Of a stretch of 64,000 nt of DNA, positions 1 through 13,584 are shown piece by piece. A program made the position numbers and the translations under genes. Source of the stretch: Protula sp. h YS-2021. Taxonomy: Eukaryota > Annelida > Polychaeta > Sabellida > Serpulidae. The notes under the pieces are model-generated. The model saw only the letters and a list, made by a program, of their open reading frames with translations. It had not been told where the DNA came from and ran no database searches. How positions within the stretch are numbered: the stretch's first letter is position 1; every line of letters starts with the position of its first letter. The stretch is taken from contig OX457031.1 in NCBI GenBank assembly GCA_949752745.1, positions 45,324,269-45,388,268 of the forward strand, read 5' to 3'.

Positions 1-3000
1 TTTAACCTGTAAAATTTGGTACCATTACACGTTCATTGTAATACTTATTTCTTGCATCTTTTATTTTCACGTTTCGCCAACAATTACCTTTAAAGATAAA
101 TCGATAAAGCCTGGGATTTAAAGTAATATTTTATTTGCACTGACAAAAATAAATAAACAATAAGTTATGACTATATTGCAGCTTATATGCTAACAAATCG
201 ACGGCTCCATTACATCATTCTAGAATCTTCTAAAATCACATAAGAGCTTGTAATAATACTTGATACTTCGCACAAACATCCTCAGCTATGTGGTACTCGC
301 GGTAATCGTCATCTGGCAATCGTCACGTGATCGTTGTCATGTTGTATTTCTCATATGGTAATCGTTATGGTGTAATCGCCATGGGGTAGTCGTTATGGGG
401 TAATTGTAATGGGGTAATCGTTATGGGGTAATCGTCATCGGGTAATCGTCAGAGTATAACTATCATGTGGTAATGGTCATGTCGTTATGAGGTAATCGCC
501 ATGTGGTAATCGTAATGGGGTTATCGTAGTGTAACTATCCTGTGGTAATAGTTATGCCTAACAATTTCAGGAAATTGTTCGAATATTATTTTGATCGTGA
601 AGCAATTACGACACAATGCACGTTTTGGATATTCAACCGATTTCCGGTTAACAAAGCACACTTTTGCCATTATATATATCAGTTATAAGAGATAACTACA
701 TTGAAATTTACAAAAGCTTTCTTGACTTTTCTACGTAAGCCATTCATTTATAAAATATACTAGATGATATTACATATTTGATTAGAATTAGATGTCCAAT
801 TTTAGTGCTTTAGCTGTAACAGGAATTTAAATTATACTAGACGACTACAAAGCGCATGGCTATGCCTTGACAAATATTTATACTTTAATAGATACCTATA
901 ATATAGCAGATAACAAAATTTCAAGAGGTACTTAAATGACTAACAGGTAGTTTGTATCCAAATAATACTCCTTGACAAGAAACATTAATCAAGAAAGCCA
1001 AATATTTCTCTCAAACACTATACAAGGAAACCGGGATAGAACCACAGCGCGAATGGCACTATCTCAAGATATTTCAATAGTTCTGTTGTAGAAGCTTCCA
1101 GTTATGAAGGAACCCTCACATTGGGCTATCCCGCAAATGGGACCGATTTTGTTCAGTCTCACCGTTGGTCTTATTACCCTGGTTCAATTGCATTTGTGTT
1201 CGTTAAACCAACAAACATATTCCAGTGTCTCTTCTGTTCATTTTGATAAATGTATTCCTCATTAAATTACCGGAAATGAATGTTAAAAAAGTCATACTCA
1301 CTTCCGGTGAATTTAAAGCGACGCCAACATTAACATTATGCGAGTTTTCTGCGATATGCATTCATCGCGGATACAACGCATTTACAAAAGTGTTAATAAA
1401 CTATTCAGAAAACCACATTTATCCTGGTAAAATCTCTATGCCAGTAGAAAGATGCATATTTTGAATTTATTCAACCAGTTGCAAATAAACTTGCACATAA
1501 AGCACACACTGATTGCGAGTACATTCTTCAAAATGAAATCCAACAGATGTTTCAAAACAGAAACTGCACCTTGCGGTATTTCAGTGAGATACCTTTAACA
1601 GTAACGAAGTAAAACGCCTGTGTGGGTTAGGCTGTCTGAACAGAACTGAATTGTACCACAGGTTCACATGGTACTGCAGTACTATCGTGATCTGACGTAT
1701 TACTTGAACACAGAACTTAGTAGCTTGGTATCATATACTAGTACTGAAATTATTGCGTACAAAGGCGAAGCGTAGACATTATAGATCTTTACTCTGATAA
1801 ACTAATATATGTTTAAGAACGGAATTAGTAAAATAAATAATCAATATTGTCAATAACAAATTAATATACTACCACAGATCTGAAAACAAAAAAATAAATA
1901 ACAAAGATTGGATAAATCACCAAAGCATGGTCGATTATTGAAATGACACTGACCAACGAGCCGTTTCTGTTCTGCCGAAGCACTAATTCGGTACCTACAA
2001 ACGGGAACCAAGTCAACACGCCGAAACCAATAGATCACTCAAATACTAAAACGAAGCGAAAATGATTCAGTTACGTTGACAAGATACAGAACTAAAACCA
2101 CGAAACCCTTGCGATATTTTCCATTAAATTAACCAAACAGTCAGTTTTTAAACAATTTTTTAAAACTATATTCGGAAAGAATAACAATTAAATATGTTAT
2201 TATTTTTATTGTAATAATTACCCCCACCGCCCCCTCTCCCTATCCAGTTTTCTACTTATCTTTACATTTGCACAGCTGATAACTGTTCAAACTTTAACAT
2301 AAATTAGACTTTACTTTTAATCATCCGTGAAACTGATACAAAATTCTTCTTCTTGATATCATCATACAGATCATCACATTTAGTTGTCTCAGTCGCTGCA
2401 CAAAAAAAACTAACGAACTAACCAACAAACCAAGTATCCTTTTGTATGCTTTTGGAAAAAAATGCTTTAAAAATATTGATTTAGTAACACTACGATTGTC
2501 AGTTTGTTCTTAACCTTTTATAAACTCTTGCTGTTTAATCTGTTGCTGATACTTTTGACAACACTTAAGGAATCCTAACACACAGAAGCTCCACAATACT
2601 GTTGGTATAATCGACGCACTTTTGTTCACACACGTACACGGAGTGATTGAGGCGTATGCTTGTTATTCCTCATTCCAGAGACACAGCATCCTGCCAGTGA
2701 TACACTTTGGGAGTGGCTCCTTATTGAAATACATTTTTTATGCTTTACATTTCAAACGTAGATCAAAGACCAAGTGCCCATATTACTCTGTGAAGTGCAA
2801 TTCGTACTTGTGGTGCGGTGGGCGTAAGTCTGTGTTGCTATGTCTCAGAGTTGTCATTTGAAACATTTGAAGAAAACATCTGACTAAAAGAAACTGTAAG
2901 GCCAATGTCTCTCCGGACATTGGTTTATCCGATCTCAATTAGCTCCATATTGTAAAGGTCAAACAAAAATAAATAAATTAATAAAAAATGATTAAAGAAC

Positions 3001-3060
3001 CAGAAATTCCTCCAAATTATAAAGGTCAAACAATAAAAGAAAAACGGGTAAAGAGTGGAA
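1..3060. other. gene-free stretch
   Basis: Apart from the minisatellite at about 296-545, I recognise no gene, RNA or transposon here. Open frames are short, lack family motifs and sit in AT-rich DNA. Part of it may be the 3' flank of the p35-type gene to the right, which is transcribed leftward. Confidence 0.5.
296..545. repeat. minisatellite, ~16-bp unit
   Basis: Tandem degenerate copies of a unit close to GGGGTAATCGTTAT, with TCAT, CCAT and TTAT variants. About 14-15 units are visible and the central ones are most regular. No coding function is seen. Confidence 0.75.
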
Positions 3061-3366
<306 letters not shown>

Positions 3367-3578
3367 AGACAAAGAGAGCGAAGGAGAAATAAAACTATTG
3401 GAAAAGTACAGGACAGTAGAGACTTTCTCTTGGCAATGCACAGAAGCGGAATGTTACTGTGAATACACGATACATTAACATGTTACCGCAGTCATATAAC
3501 TGTCTCAGTGAAAATTTGCAAGTTTCGTTCTCAGTTCTGTTTTACAGATATAACCTAAAACAGTCATACAATAAGCTG

Positions 3579-4649
3579 TTAGTTAGCCATTGTACTAAAG
3601 GATTTTAGCTCAGTGAACACTTCTGTAAAAAAGCTAGGGTCTTTATTTATCAGTAACATATTTGAACTAAATTTATTTATGACTAATAAGCACCTGTCCC
3701 AGAATTCATCGCGGTTTTCTTCAACGAGAAATGGCTTTAAAGGGTAGCTAATCTCGTTGCCCATGTACGAGTAGGACAAATACAGACAGGTTAAAACGAC
3801 AGCTTGGAGGTGGTGCTCGGAGCGTATACTTTCGTCCACCAGTTCTCGTACAAGCATGTACACAAAAACCACATTAGCCGGATTGATAAATCCTATGTCC
3901 TGCCAACCCTGTAGTAGTAGGGAGCGATCGACAGTGCGAAGCCAAAGCACAGCATCGCCTGGTTCAATGTTTCTCAAATGATCACATTTAATGCACAAGA
4001 ACTCGCCCAAGCACTTGAGAAGCTCTGAAGTCGATGCTTGGATGACTGTCTTACGGGGACTGGGCGATTTGGCGCCAGTAGTAGAATGTTGACTTTGAGA
4101 TGGAAAGCTCGAATAACCCAAAGGTGTGATTGCACTCGTACTTGATTTGATGTTGTCGAGACGACTGCTTTGCGCGCGCTGAATTGCGCGATTTGATTGG
4201 ATGGCTTGATTGTCCAATCGAATGCTCTGTGTACGCCGGATGATGTTGTTATTCGTGTGATTTTTCAGAACATCGGAGTCATCCAGTCGGCGAGGGAAAG
4301 ACGTATTCACCGGAACAATTGATGCAGTTTTTAATGCGTAGCACGAAAAAGACTTCTGAAACTTAATGTTATTGTTCTCCACATCGCAGTGCATACCCGG
4401 TTGAACTTGTATATCCCGGATGTTACCGACCTTGTCCTTCCTCTTGCCACCCATGTTGAATCTTTTCCAGCTCAATGTGCTCAGGAAGACAGAAGAACTT
4501 TTCTTCATTCCCGACTTCTCTGCTTTACTTGTGTTGTGGAGAATTTGATTCCTTGCGTTATTCAGTACCTCGTAGTTGAAATGATTCATGTGGATTTCGT
4601 CATAATGCGGTTTGCGCGGGCGCGGTGAAAACGAGAGTACTGTCCCCAT
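3579..4649 (-). CDS. CDK5R1: cyclin-dependent kinase 5 activator, p35 family
   Basis: 356-residue intronless frame. p35-type proteins bind and activate CDK5 at membranes, mainly in neurons. The chosen start gives N-terminal [10 protein letters not shown], matching the family's N-myristoylation signal (Gly2). An in-frame upstream Met adds 15 residues (METKRQAK...) that would hide this signal, so it was rejected. Residues about 206-356 form the cyclin-fold kinase-activating domain, including ECL-type segments [52 protein letters not shown] and a conserved tail near [13 protein letters not shown]. The linker (about 30-205) is basic and Ser/Arg-rich and somewhat longer than in vertebrate p35 (307 residues). 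The frame is intact. It could equally be labelled CDK5R2 (p39), since invertebrates usually have one ancestral gene. No promoter or poly(A) site could be fixed. Confidence 0.95.
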   Translation of the reverse strand: MGTVLSFSPRPRKPHYDEIHMNHFNYEVLNNARNQILHNTSKAEKSGMKKSSSVFLSTLSWKRFNMGGKRKDKVGNIRDIQVQPGMHCDVENNNIKFQKSFSCYALKTASIVPVNTSFPRRLDDSDVLKNHTNNNIIRRTQSIRLDNQAIQSNRAIQRAQSSRLDNIKSSTSAITPLGYSSFPSQSQHSTTGAKSPSPRKTVIQASTSELLKCLGEFLCIKCDHLRNIEPGDAVLWLRTVDRSLLLQGWQDIGFINPANVVFVYMLVRELVDESIRSEHHLQAVVLTCLYLSYSYMGNEISYPLKPFLVEENRDEFWDRCLLVINKFSSNMLLINKDPSFFTEVFTELKSFSTMAN

Positions 4650-5915
4650 CGTCGCGTCGTTGATTCGTTCTTTGGCTTGCCTCTTTGTTTCCACGTAGAG
4701 GTTATTCGGCTGTAAACTGATAACAAGCTCAACCAGATATGATAAGGATCTGCTGTAATTTGAAAAGCACCTATATGTTTAGCGCGTTCTTTGTTGTAAT
4801 GTCTATAAATTCAGTCCTGGCATCTTCAAAACAACTTCTCCGTGACAGTCTTAGATCCACAGTATTTGCGCCATTACTTTTAATAGCATTTAGAGCGGTC
4901 GAATAATCACTGTCAATTTTAGAACTTACTCAAGATTCCCTGGATGGAATGTTTTGCAAATTTAAAAATATCCAAAACAGCTCTCTTGACGCAAAATGTT
5001 ATTGGAAAGATTTTTATCCCTTTCCTTATTCCTCTTTATTTTTCACAAGACAAGAAGTAAAATTTTAAATCAAAGCATCTACCGTGTTCTAAATTTGTTT
5101 ATTTTTCTTATTTTTAACCCCCTTTTTAAATTTACACCGTCAATGCTGCTGTAAGACTATGATTTGGTTTACACTTTTGTTTATTTGTTTACTACTTGTT
5201 GAATAGAATGAGTGATGATCTATACCTCGCCCTGTACTATCGTTGTTTAAGTTTCACAACAAAAATCCTCATATTTTATGCTTTATTGTATTTTTTGCTT
5301 CCTTTACAATATATTTAGAATAATTCAAGATGGCTGCCAAACTCGGGCTGTATATATTTAGGGTGTCTCTTTTGCAGTCGTGTCTGCTCAACATAACCCC
5401 CCTTTTCTGGTACTTGCTGGAGTGCCATTCATAATTGATCAAGACCCTACTGCCCGCGCCTGCCTTCTCGGAGTTATTGATTGGTTGCTATGGATACCGC
5501 ATGCTAATGTGCACTTTCCCCCCTGCTCATTTCTTGCAGTTCCTATTAGCCAATGAAATTGATCTCGAATGATGTCACTGTGAGAGGGTTCGTAATGAGG
5601 CTCTTCTTGTAGAATGTATTGCTTTAATGTCCGGGCCGGGGGGGGGGGGCGTGTTGAGTAGCTGTTCCTGACACTGAATGCTGGGCATCGTGTGCCTATT
5701 TTCTAACCAAGAGAAACGTATGTCTTCGTTAAGTGCAGATATCTTTTTTTCATATTTTTTCTGAAACATCGAAAGTTTGGGGGTAAATCCATACACCACT
5801 TACTTCGGTCGAAAATGAGTCCTTTTTCCATAAGTGGTCGTATTTGCGAAGTGATTTGAGTCAGAGGTTCCACTGTATGTATACTCTTTTGAATTTTGAA
5901 TCCCTTGATCGATGA
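4650..5915. other. upstream flank of the p35-type gene, no other gene seen
   Basis: This should contain the 5' UTR and promoter of the minus-strand CDK5 activator. I see no clear TATA box or second gene. A pure G run lies at about 5638-5650. Confidence 0.4.
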
Positions 5916-5919
5916 CTAA

Positions 5920-6050
5920 CCTGGTGCATATGTTTGGTTGAGAGAAGCCGATCCTCTGCTTACCACCTGGGTCGAATTGGAAGGCGGGACCTTGGGATTA
6001 CTGGACCAACGCTCTAACCAACTGAGCTGACCATTAGCCCTTGTGTGGAT
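5920..6050 (-). repeat. tRNA-derived SINE head
   Basis: Read on the minus strand, there is a tRNA-like A-box segment (TCAGCTCAGTTGGTTAGAGC) followed about 35 bp later by a decayed B box around AATTCGACCC. The order and spacing are those of a pol III promoter. The acceptor stem does not close, so this is a SINE remnant and not a tRNA gene. The tail GGTGGTAAGC is shared with a second copy at about 54770-54850. Confidence 0.6.
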
Positions 6051-6775
6051 GACAGCAAGTGGCACTAACAACAGAATAACTGGAACTAAAGCTTCAGGGT
6101 GGGCGAGCTTTTACAGCGGATACGACAATGCTTCGCGATTATTGCCGAAGCGTCAGCTCGTCACTTCCGGTTGCCATATTGTGCGCCTGTCATTTTAACG
6201 GAAATTACTGGGAGAAGGAACTGTGCGATCTTTACATCCGGGCAATAAGCTCTGCTCTTCTATTGAAAATGCGGTGAATTGCACCCGAATAACAGGAGTT
6301 TTTCACACCTTCTTCGTGCCAATATATCAAATATATCCATGTGTCAAATATTGTGGGAGAAAGGACAGAATTCTATGCTCATTCGGTGCGTACGTGGTTA
6401 CACAGTTCTATGTATCTCTAATGACATTTTAATCTCAGCATTTTTTATGAGATGTTACAGAAAATGACTGAAAATGTTACAGAAAAGCGTCGAGAAGGAA
6501 AAAAAAGGCTGTGGTTGTGACATTTACTGAGGCTGTCCTTTTCAAAAGGTTGTCGACATGGCAACACGTGTAATGTGACTTACAGTCATAACGTCATTAG
6601 CTTGTTGTTGCTTTCTGGAAGGAATAATAATACGCTGGCATCGCCTTTCTTCTGTGGTTTGGCCTAGGTTTGCCTCATAATCTGATAGAGCCTTTTGCTT
6701 GACACTGCTGTGGCTTAGCTGGGGGTTAAATAGTCATATTGCTGTTGACAGACTGTGAGGGCAATGACTGGAGGG
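6050..6775. other. no gene recognised
   Basis: Short open frames only, with no recognisable motif. Confidence 0.35.
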
Positions 6776-6776
6776 C

Positions 6777-7270
6777 TTGTTAATAGCGGCATCAAGTAAC
6801 ATATGTGTGACAGAGATATCATGTAACATATGTGTGATAGAGACATCATGTAACATATGTGTGACAGAGACATCATGTAACATATATGTGACAGAGACAT
6901 CATGTAACATATGTGTGATAGAGACATGTAACATATATGTGACAGAGGCATCATGTAACATATGGGTGACTGGGACATTATGAAACATATGTGTGACAGA
7001 GGCATCATGTAACATATATGTGACAGAGGCATCATATAACATATGGGTGACTGGGACATTATGAAACATATGTGTGACAGAGGCATCATGTAACATATAT
7101 GTGACAGAGGCATCATATAACATATGGGTGACTGGGACATTATGAAACATATGTGTGACAGAGGCATCATGTAACATATATGTGACAGAGGCATCATATA
7201 ACATATGGGTGACTGGGACATTATGAAACATATGTGTGACAGAGGCATCCTGTAACATATGGGGTGACAG
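6777..7270. repeat. 27-bp minisatellite with 81-bp higher-order unit
   Basis: The base unit resembles CATCATGTAACATATGTGTG plus ACAGAGG. From about 6960 it forms an exact 81-bp higher-order repeat (three 27-mers): the variant GGGTGACTGGGACATTATG recurs at 6964, 7045, 7126 and 7207. Because 81 is divisible by 3, several frames stay open, which explains long repetitive frames on the minus strand. Confidence 0.9.
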
Positions 7271-9430
7271 AGACACTGGCGCTTGGAACTCACTTAATCA
7301 ATGTCTCTGTGGTTGACACAAGCCTAAACGCTCAGCTTTCGCGCTCAGGATGGAAAATAAAACGGCAGTAACCATCTCCGCTATCTGGCCACTGCTAACT
7401 TAATTCGCTTTTGTTAACAAAAAAAATTAATTGGGGAAATGTCTGTATGATACTGCTTCTGCTATTTGACATGTCCTTTTCCCTCACAAAGTCTTCGAAG
7501 GCCATTAAATACGTTAAGCAATGTTAAAAAAGGAAAAACGTTGCCCAGACAATGTCGTTTTTCTTAAGATATGTATAATGTTTATTTTTAAATTATATTC
7601 GATGTTGTAAAAAACGAATAAACTTAAAATTGAAAGAAATCATTGACACTGTTGTTGATAATTTTTATTGATGAAAAACAACAACGTTATCCTATTATCG
7701 CTCACTGGAAGTGTGGCAGCCTTGAAAAGGTCTCTTAGAAAATGCTCAAAATGAAAATTCAAACATAAAAATCTGATTTTTTTTCGCCTGCTTTGGGGAT
7801 TGAGGCAGAAAAGAGACTTCATAATATTTAACACACGGACTGACCAAAGAGCGATGGATACTTTGGCGGAAGGGCGATCATGGTATCTCGGGAATGTCGA
7901 TTCTCCATGTTTATGCAACAACCTTTCCCGACATCTGTGCAGTGTGGCCTCCCTCACATCTATCCTACGACGTCTATACTACGCCGGGAAAAGACGTTGT
8001 TTCGACTTTCATATACACCAAATCCCGACGTTGATCTGGCTCTACGTCTATCCAGCATCTATTGAACTTCGCGTTTTAATTAAAATTTGATGGCAAACAT
8101 CCGGTTCTTGTGTGAGTCATGTTCCTTTGTGTTTTTTTCTTTTAAGTCTAGATTTTAAGACAGGTAAAGGTCCCTTGAGACAGTGTGGGAAGTTGAATGA
8201 TCGTTTCAGACATTATGTGGCCTAAAAACAAGACACTCCGCCTGACTGATGCAAACACGGCGCCTCTTCAGGACCGAATTTACCAAGCAAACATTGTCAG
8301 CATAAACAATGAGTGTCGTAATAGTCTGTGGTGGAAGGGTACAGCAGCCCTTGCACTCAAGAATTCGTAATTCGCTTCAGAGTAAGAGACTTGTATCTGG
8401 ACTTCGGTGATAAGCAGATATTGATTGTATTTCAGTAAACATTATGATATATTGACCTTTCGGTCAACATTTTGTCCAAGGATCCACATGGTCTAATGTT
8501 AACTCAAAATAAGCCAAGTCAACTTTTTATATGTTCCGTAAAGTCCAGAAAACCCAGGAAACGGAAGCATTTTCTAATGTTGACCCGAAATCGTATTGTA
8601 TTTGGAACACCTTGACTTCTTTTGGATAACATTCCCAGTGAACATTATAAGCTTTGCTTGTAATTGGTCTCGACCGTCGATAAACGTCTAAGCAAAAAAT
8701 GTTGATCTCTCAAAATCCAACATGAACAAATGTTCAGTCAAACTGAGTCAATATCTGTTTTGCTATGTGTTCCGTTATGTGCAGAATCCCGGGAATAGGG
8801 AAAAAGATTCCTCTTGAGAAATTTTCAAATGCTGACCTAAACCCATGCAACAATTAAAAATGTTAAATGGCTTGGGTAAAAGCTGTAATTTGATTGGTCA
8901 ATATTTTTAATGTTGACCAAAACGCAAATATAGAGATATTTTAATTATTTGCCATCCACACATCAGAACAGCAATGTAAAAAAGTATACACTGACTTACT
9001 GTGAATGATCTTGAAAATAATATTAACTAGTTATTTGAAAATGTTGACCTGACCTAATAATACGTCATGCTAGATATTATTGATTAGTTATGAAAAATTG
9101 CCTCACAGTTCAACATTCTCTTATTGTTCAATAATTGGCAGATATTGACTTGTTTTGAGTAAACATGAAGTGTTATTAACCAGTAAGAAAATGTTGACCT
9201 CTAGGTCCATATTATCTTCATGTTGACTCGATGTATGCTTTGTTATGTGACCTTGTTATAACTGCAATATCTGCGGACGTTAACGTTCCGATCAACATTG
9301 AAAAATTATTGATTTGGGTATCAACCAAGCAGATTACAGTATTTGCCCAAATGCTTCGAATTGATTCAAAAGAAGTCAATATCTGCTAACTTTTTCATCC
9401 ACAATAATTTATATCTTTGTAAATACAATG
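7271..9430. other. gene-free stretch with degenerate TGTTGAC repeats
   Basis: No gene recognised. From about 8450 to 9360 the motif (A)TGTTGACC or its complement recurs every few tens of bases, and a longer block (GTCAA..., TATGTTCCGT, CCGGGAA/CCAGGAAA) appears at least twice about 240 bp apart. This suggests an old, heavily diverged tandem repeat. Confidence 0.4.
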
Positions 9431-9437
9431 TATTGGA

Positions 9438-9527
9438 AATTATTATTATTATTATTTCTGTTATAATAGCATAGTAGTAGTAGTAGCATGGTAGTAGAAG
9501 TGGTGGTGTGGTACTGGAAGCAGTAGC

Positions 9528-9560
<33 letters not shown>

Positions 9561-9585
9561 CGTAGTAGTAGTAGTAGTAGTAAAC
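9438..9585. repeat. trinucleotide microsatellite (ATT)n then (TAG)n
   Basis: An ATT run is followed by an interrupted TAG/GTA run. The Thr-rich minus-strand open frame across it is an artefact. Confidence 0.9.
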
Positions 9586-9599
9586 AAATGTAGACCAAA

Positions 9600-10720
9600 A
9601 ACATCCTGTCGACGCCTGTTACACTTAACAGTAGTCACTCTGATAACAGGCTGTAAATAACAACTGGTTGCCGGTTTTAGAAGTGAAATAGCATCTTGGT
9701 TACTGCGCTACCACGTACAGACTACGGTGTCATAATCACCTTCATTTATTTTTTATGTTTCACCTTTTACACAAGGGTAGGCCGTGTGACAGAAGGAGTC
9801 CTGTTCTCGCTGAAAGTTAAGGCAGCGGCGAAGGAAGTGAGCAATTTCCTGCATAGTCTTTCGTGAATCGGTAGCCAGGAGCGACTATTTTTATTGCTCA
9901 CAGACAATCAAATGATTACTTCTATTCACTGTCAGCATCTGCTAAAATATTGTTCATTGATCCAAATGCCTCAAAAGCAACTAAAATGCCGAGCGGGACC
10001 AGTAATGCCTTGACATACTCCCAGCACAATGTTCAGGCGTAATCAAACGTAAGTGTTCGTATTATCGCCCAGACCAACTTCCCGTTTGACGCACACGTTG
10101 GCATTCATTCTATTCATCTATTCACGGTTTTCTAGTGACTAATGCATGCTTGTTTGCAGCTTCAGCGAAACCATGTGGCATTGATGTAATTAAGCGAAAA
10201 TGTTTTTGTTAATTTTTTGGAGCGATGATTACCTCCCAAAAATAGACTTAAACAATAATAAACTAGAACGGAAACAGATGATAAAAGAGAAGGGATTTAA
10301 CGTCAATATCAGACACACTGCTGTGCAATTAACTCTGAAAACCTACCTATTTAGGAGACGTGATTGGGGAGCTGAAAAAATACAGTGTGTTTCAGAACTC
10401 TTGTTATTTTGGGGGAAGAGGGATTTGGGCAGGAAAAAATTCGACGATGTTTTCCATTGCATGCGCCGAAGTTTCGTTTTTTAGCTACAGTCTGAGACCA
10501 TAAACAATGACTTCTTCTGTTAAACAAACTTGTGTCACTTTTCCCAACATGACGCTGGTTAGAAACAAATCTCCCAAATGATAAGATTGCTGAAGTGTTT
10601 TGTTTTAACAACAAAGACTCTTGAAGGCTGTAAACGAAACGACCACAGGCAAGTATTGCTGAAACTCTTTATTAGCTGAAGCACTAAATCCCCCTTCCCG
10701 AAAATATTCCATATTTATGA
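9600..10720. other. no gene recognised
   Basis: A 94-residue frame at 10200-10484 has no recognisable domain, signal peptide or splice context, so I do not call it a gene. Confidence 0.35.
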
Positions 10721-11040
10721 AATACACTGTATATTAGGCCAGGAGGAAAAAGGGACTTGTTTTTTATCCCCCAAAAAAATCATAAACTGGCCTGCGATCT
10801 TTTGTTCCGATGTCTTAAAAAAATCAGACCAGGTCTTACCAAACGTTTTAGTTTTGAAAATTTTCGCGGTCCGGCACTGACCCAAATTCTTGTTTCGTTT
10901 TACCCCGTAAAATATGGTTTAATGGTTTTATGAAACTTAAGTATGACATAAAGTTGTCATCATCAATTTATAAATTGCTAATTTGAAGCGTTTGAACTGT
11001 TTCTGATTTCAAAATGCGAGCGCAAAATTTCTACTCTAAA
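10720..11040. repeat. dispersed repeat shared with ~28.28-28.57 kb
   Basis: Similar blocks occur in the same order at both places: a GGCC-flanked start, AAATCAGACC(A/T)GG or AAATTAGACCTGG, TTTTCGCGG..., CCCCG(T/C)AAAATATGGTTT or CCCCGCAAAATGTGGTTTT, then TTTATAAAT and a GAAG(C/T)(G/A)(T/C)TTGAA block. They look like two diverged copies of one interspersed family. Class unknown. Confidence 0.5.
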
Positions 11041-11870
11041 AGCTTATTTTTGATATCAAAATGTAATTAAAGATATCAAGAAATCAATGTAGATCTCAAT
11101 AATTTATATTTTGCTGTCATTGATTGAATTTTAGATGGCAAAAATTTATTTTTGAGATAAAAAATCAAATTTACAAACTAAAAAATCTTAAGGGAGACAC
11201 ACGTTTACATAAAATTTAACGAATCGTCAATTAAATTTTGGAAAACTTGAGTTATTGAGATCAATAATAACAACACAAATTTTGATCTCAAGAATTGCTT
11301 CTTTTTTGTACAGTAAAAATTTAAAGAAAGATTCTGTATACAAGGACCAGTCATTATTAATTTACAGATGTGTACTTCTTAATTTTTTTATTTAAAGAAA
11401 TAGACCGATATTTTGGTATAAAAATCAATTTTTGAGATAAAAAATCATTTGCAGATTTCAAAATACAAATTAAAAAGTTTCATTCTGAAATAATGACATC
11501 TGAAAAAATTCATGATATCGATAAAAGGAAAATGAATTAGTGAGCTCAAAATTGATATTTTGCTCTCAAATATTTCATTTTTGCTATCAAGAATTGAATT
11601 CTTGATCTCAAATATTCAATTTTAGATATCCTTAAAACATTTTTGATATCAATAAATATTTGTTGATATCTCTAAATATTTATTGATATCAAAAATTATT
11701 TTTTGAGATCAAGAATACATTTAGAGATATCAAAACTACAATTTCAGATATCAAAAATTAATTCTTGATATCAAAATATGGATTTTTTGAGATCAAAAAT
11801 TAATTCTTGATATCAAGAAATCAATTTTTGAGATAAAAAATTAATTTTCAATATCAATAATTCCCTAATG
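11040..11870. repeat. array of GATATC/GAGATC palindromic motifs
   Basis: Dozens of short imperfect palindromes of the type TTGATATCAA or TTGAGATCAA, flanked by AAAATT, are spaced about 15-30 bp apart. The part at about 11210-11560 has an inverted, diverged copy at about 19520-19950, so the array belongs to a dispersed element. Confidence 0.65.
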
Positions 11871-12149
11871 AATGTGAAAATGGCATTCCACAGGCTAGGC
11901 CACTTCCTTTTCTAGTTTCGAATTTAGTGACCCGATTATTTTTTCCTCGCCTTATTAAAATTTCGACAGCAATAGGACACATATTTTTTTTAACCTTTGA
12001 CATGAATGTTTATGTAAGGATGAGGTCATATGTAGAAAATATTATTCAAAAGACTGAATGATTTTTGCACAACTAAGAACGTAAAATACATACGCCCTTT
12101 TGTCTTACAGAAGCAAACATGTTAAGACTAGCATTACGCAGAAAGAACA

Positions 12150-12830
12150 GTAGACACACAGGACACACAGCAGTAGGCACACGGGCTAGTAAGCACAAAC
12201 ACACGAGCTGACCAGGAAATACACAGACATGGGCTGACCAGGAAACCCACAGACACGGGCTGACCAGTAAACCCACACAGACCCGGGCTGACCAGCAAAC
12301 CAACACAGACACGGGCTGACCAGGAAACCCACAGGCACGTACTGAGCAGAAAACCCACAGACACGGACTGACCAGTAAAACCCAGGCATAAGCTGACGGG
12401 TGAACACAGAGACACGGGCTGATCAGTAAACACACAGACCCGAGCTGACCAGCAAACCCACACAGGCACGGGCTGACCAGCAAACCAACACAGCCACTGG
12501 CTGACCAGCAAACCAACACAGGCACGGGCTGACCAGTAAACCCACAGACACAGACTGACCAGTAAAACCCAGGCATAAGCTGACGGGTGAACACAGAGAC
12601 ACGGGCTGATCAGTAAACACATAGACATGGGGTGACCAGTAAATTCACACATACGGACTGACCAGTAAGCACACAGACACAGACTGAATAATAAAACACA
12701 GATACGAACTGACCAGTACAGCAAGCACGAAGTCACAGATGTACCAGTAAACACACAGCAAAGGCTTCCCGGTGAACATAGAGACATGGACTGATCAACA
12801 CACATCCCGAACTGACCAATAAACACACAT
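12150..12830. repeat. ~27-30-bp minisatellite
   Basis: About 24 units built on GGGCTGACCAGTAAACACACAGACAC. A longer stretch starting CACAGACACGGACTGACC at about 12357 recurs at about 12543, showing higher-order duplication of about 186-190 bp. Cys/Val-rich minus-strand open frames over it are artefacts. Confidence 0.9.
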
Positions 12831-12839
12831 CCAGAAGAT

Positions 12840-13495
12840 AATTTAGCTCTTGGGTGCGAAATCGGTCTAGCTAAAGAGAGTAAACTGAAAGTCTTTGCAT
12901 GAAAACAGCATTATTATGGAGTAGGGCTGTCCACTGTCTTATAAGGACTATAATTAGCAGTTGCAGGTTTTAGTTCAAATTATACATGTTAGATACTAAG
13001 ACGCTCGTGCCGTGTAGAGCCAATGCATGGCCATAGATGACAAAATTGCCATGTCCAGTTTGGACATAAAATGCAAGTAATTTTCAAACAAAATTAGAGG
13101 ACGACCAAAGTGACATATTAAAGTATATCCCCGCAAAATTTAGTCCTCCGTTGCCTGTTGAACTAGCGTTTATCAATAGGTTTATTTTTATGTTTGATCG
13201 ATTGTTAATATGGTTGTTAAGGTTTAAGGTGTTTAAGCAGTGAATAACCACTACCAACCCAGAGTAACTACCAAAGACTGGATGGCGAAAAGATATATTA
13301 AAAGATGTATTTTACAAATTCAAACTTTCGCTATTTTCCTAATCACCAATAGTTGAACAGTTTAAAAGTGTAGGAAAATAGCTCTAGGGCGAAAGCAATC
13401 TAAATCATTAAATTGTTTAAAACTTACGTCACTTGGTATATACCAAGGATAAACGAAAACAACGACTGTAGCAAAGAAAATATAGAACAGAGAAA
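12840..13495. other. no gene recognised
   Basis: AT-rich DNA between the minisatellite and the LINE-derived tandem array. Nothing supported. Confidence 0.35.
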
Positions 13496-13499
13496 GCAG

Positions 13500-13584
13500 G
13501 GAACAAAACCATACGGACATGTTAAGTGACGACAGCCCTGTTATGGATGCATACGTCTTCCAGCAGATCCGACACTTGTAACCG
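13500..13584 (-). pseudogene. non-LTR retrotransposon C-terminal zinc-knuckle fragment
   Basis: The minus strand encodes a Cys-x2-Cys knuckle (YKCRICWKTY followed by ASITGLSS), the usual C-terminal end of one group of LINE ORF2 proteins. It directly abuts copy 1 of the 1121-bp tandem array, whose minus strand carries the preceding part of the same type of protein. It is therefore the only copy of the knuckle, marking the original 3' side of the insertion that was later amplified. The frame is shifted relative to the tail encoded in the array. Confidence 0.55.

Noticed and set aside
4650..4694. Start of the p35-type gene at the upstream Met
   Set aside because: The internal Met gives the conserved MGTVLS myristoylation context; the upstream start would bury it.
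5920..6050. Functional tRNA gene
   Set aside because: The A box is good, but the B box is decayed and no closed acceptor stem is present; SINE remnant fits better.
6715..7293. 180-192-residue repetitive minus-strand proteins
   Set aside because: The 81-bp higher-order minisatellite keeps two frames open at once, which shows the openness comes from the period and not from coding.
12073..12826. Cys/Val/Gly-rich 173- and 230-residue frames
   Set aside because: Overlapping frames over a minisatellite, with no start context or domain.
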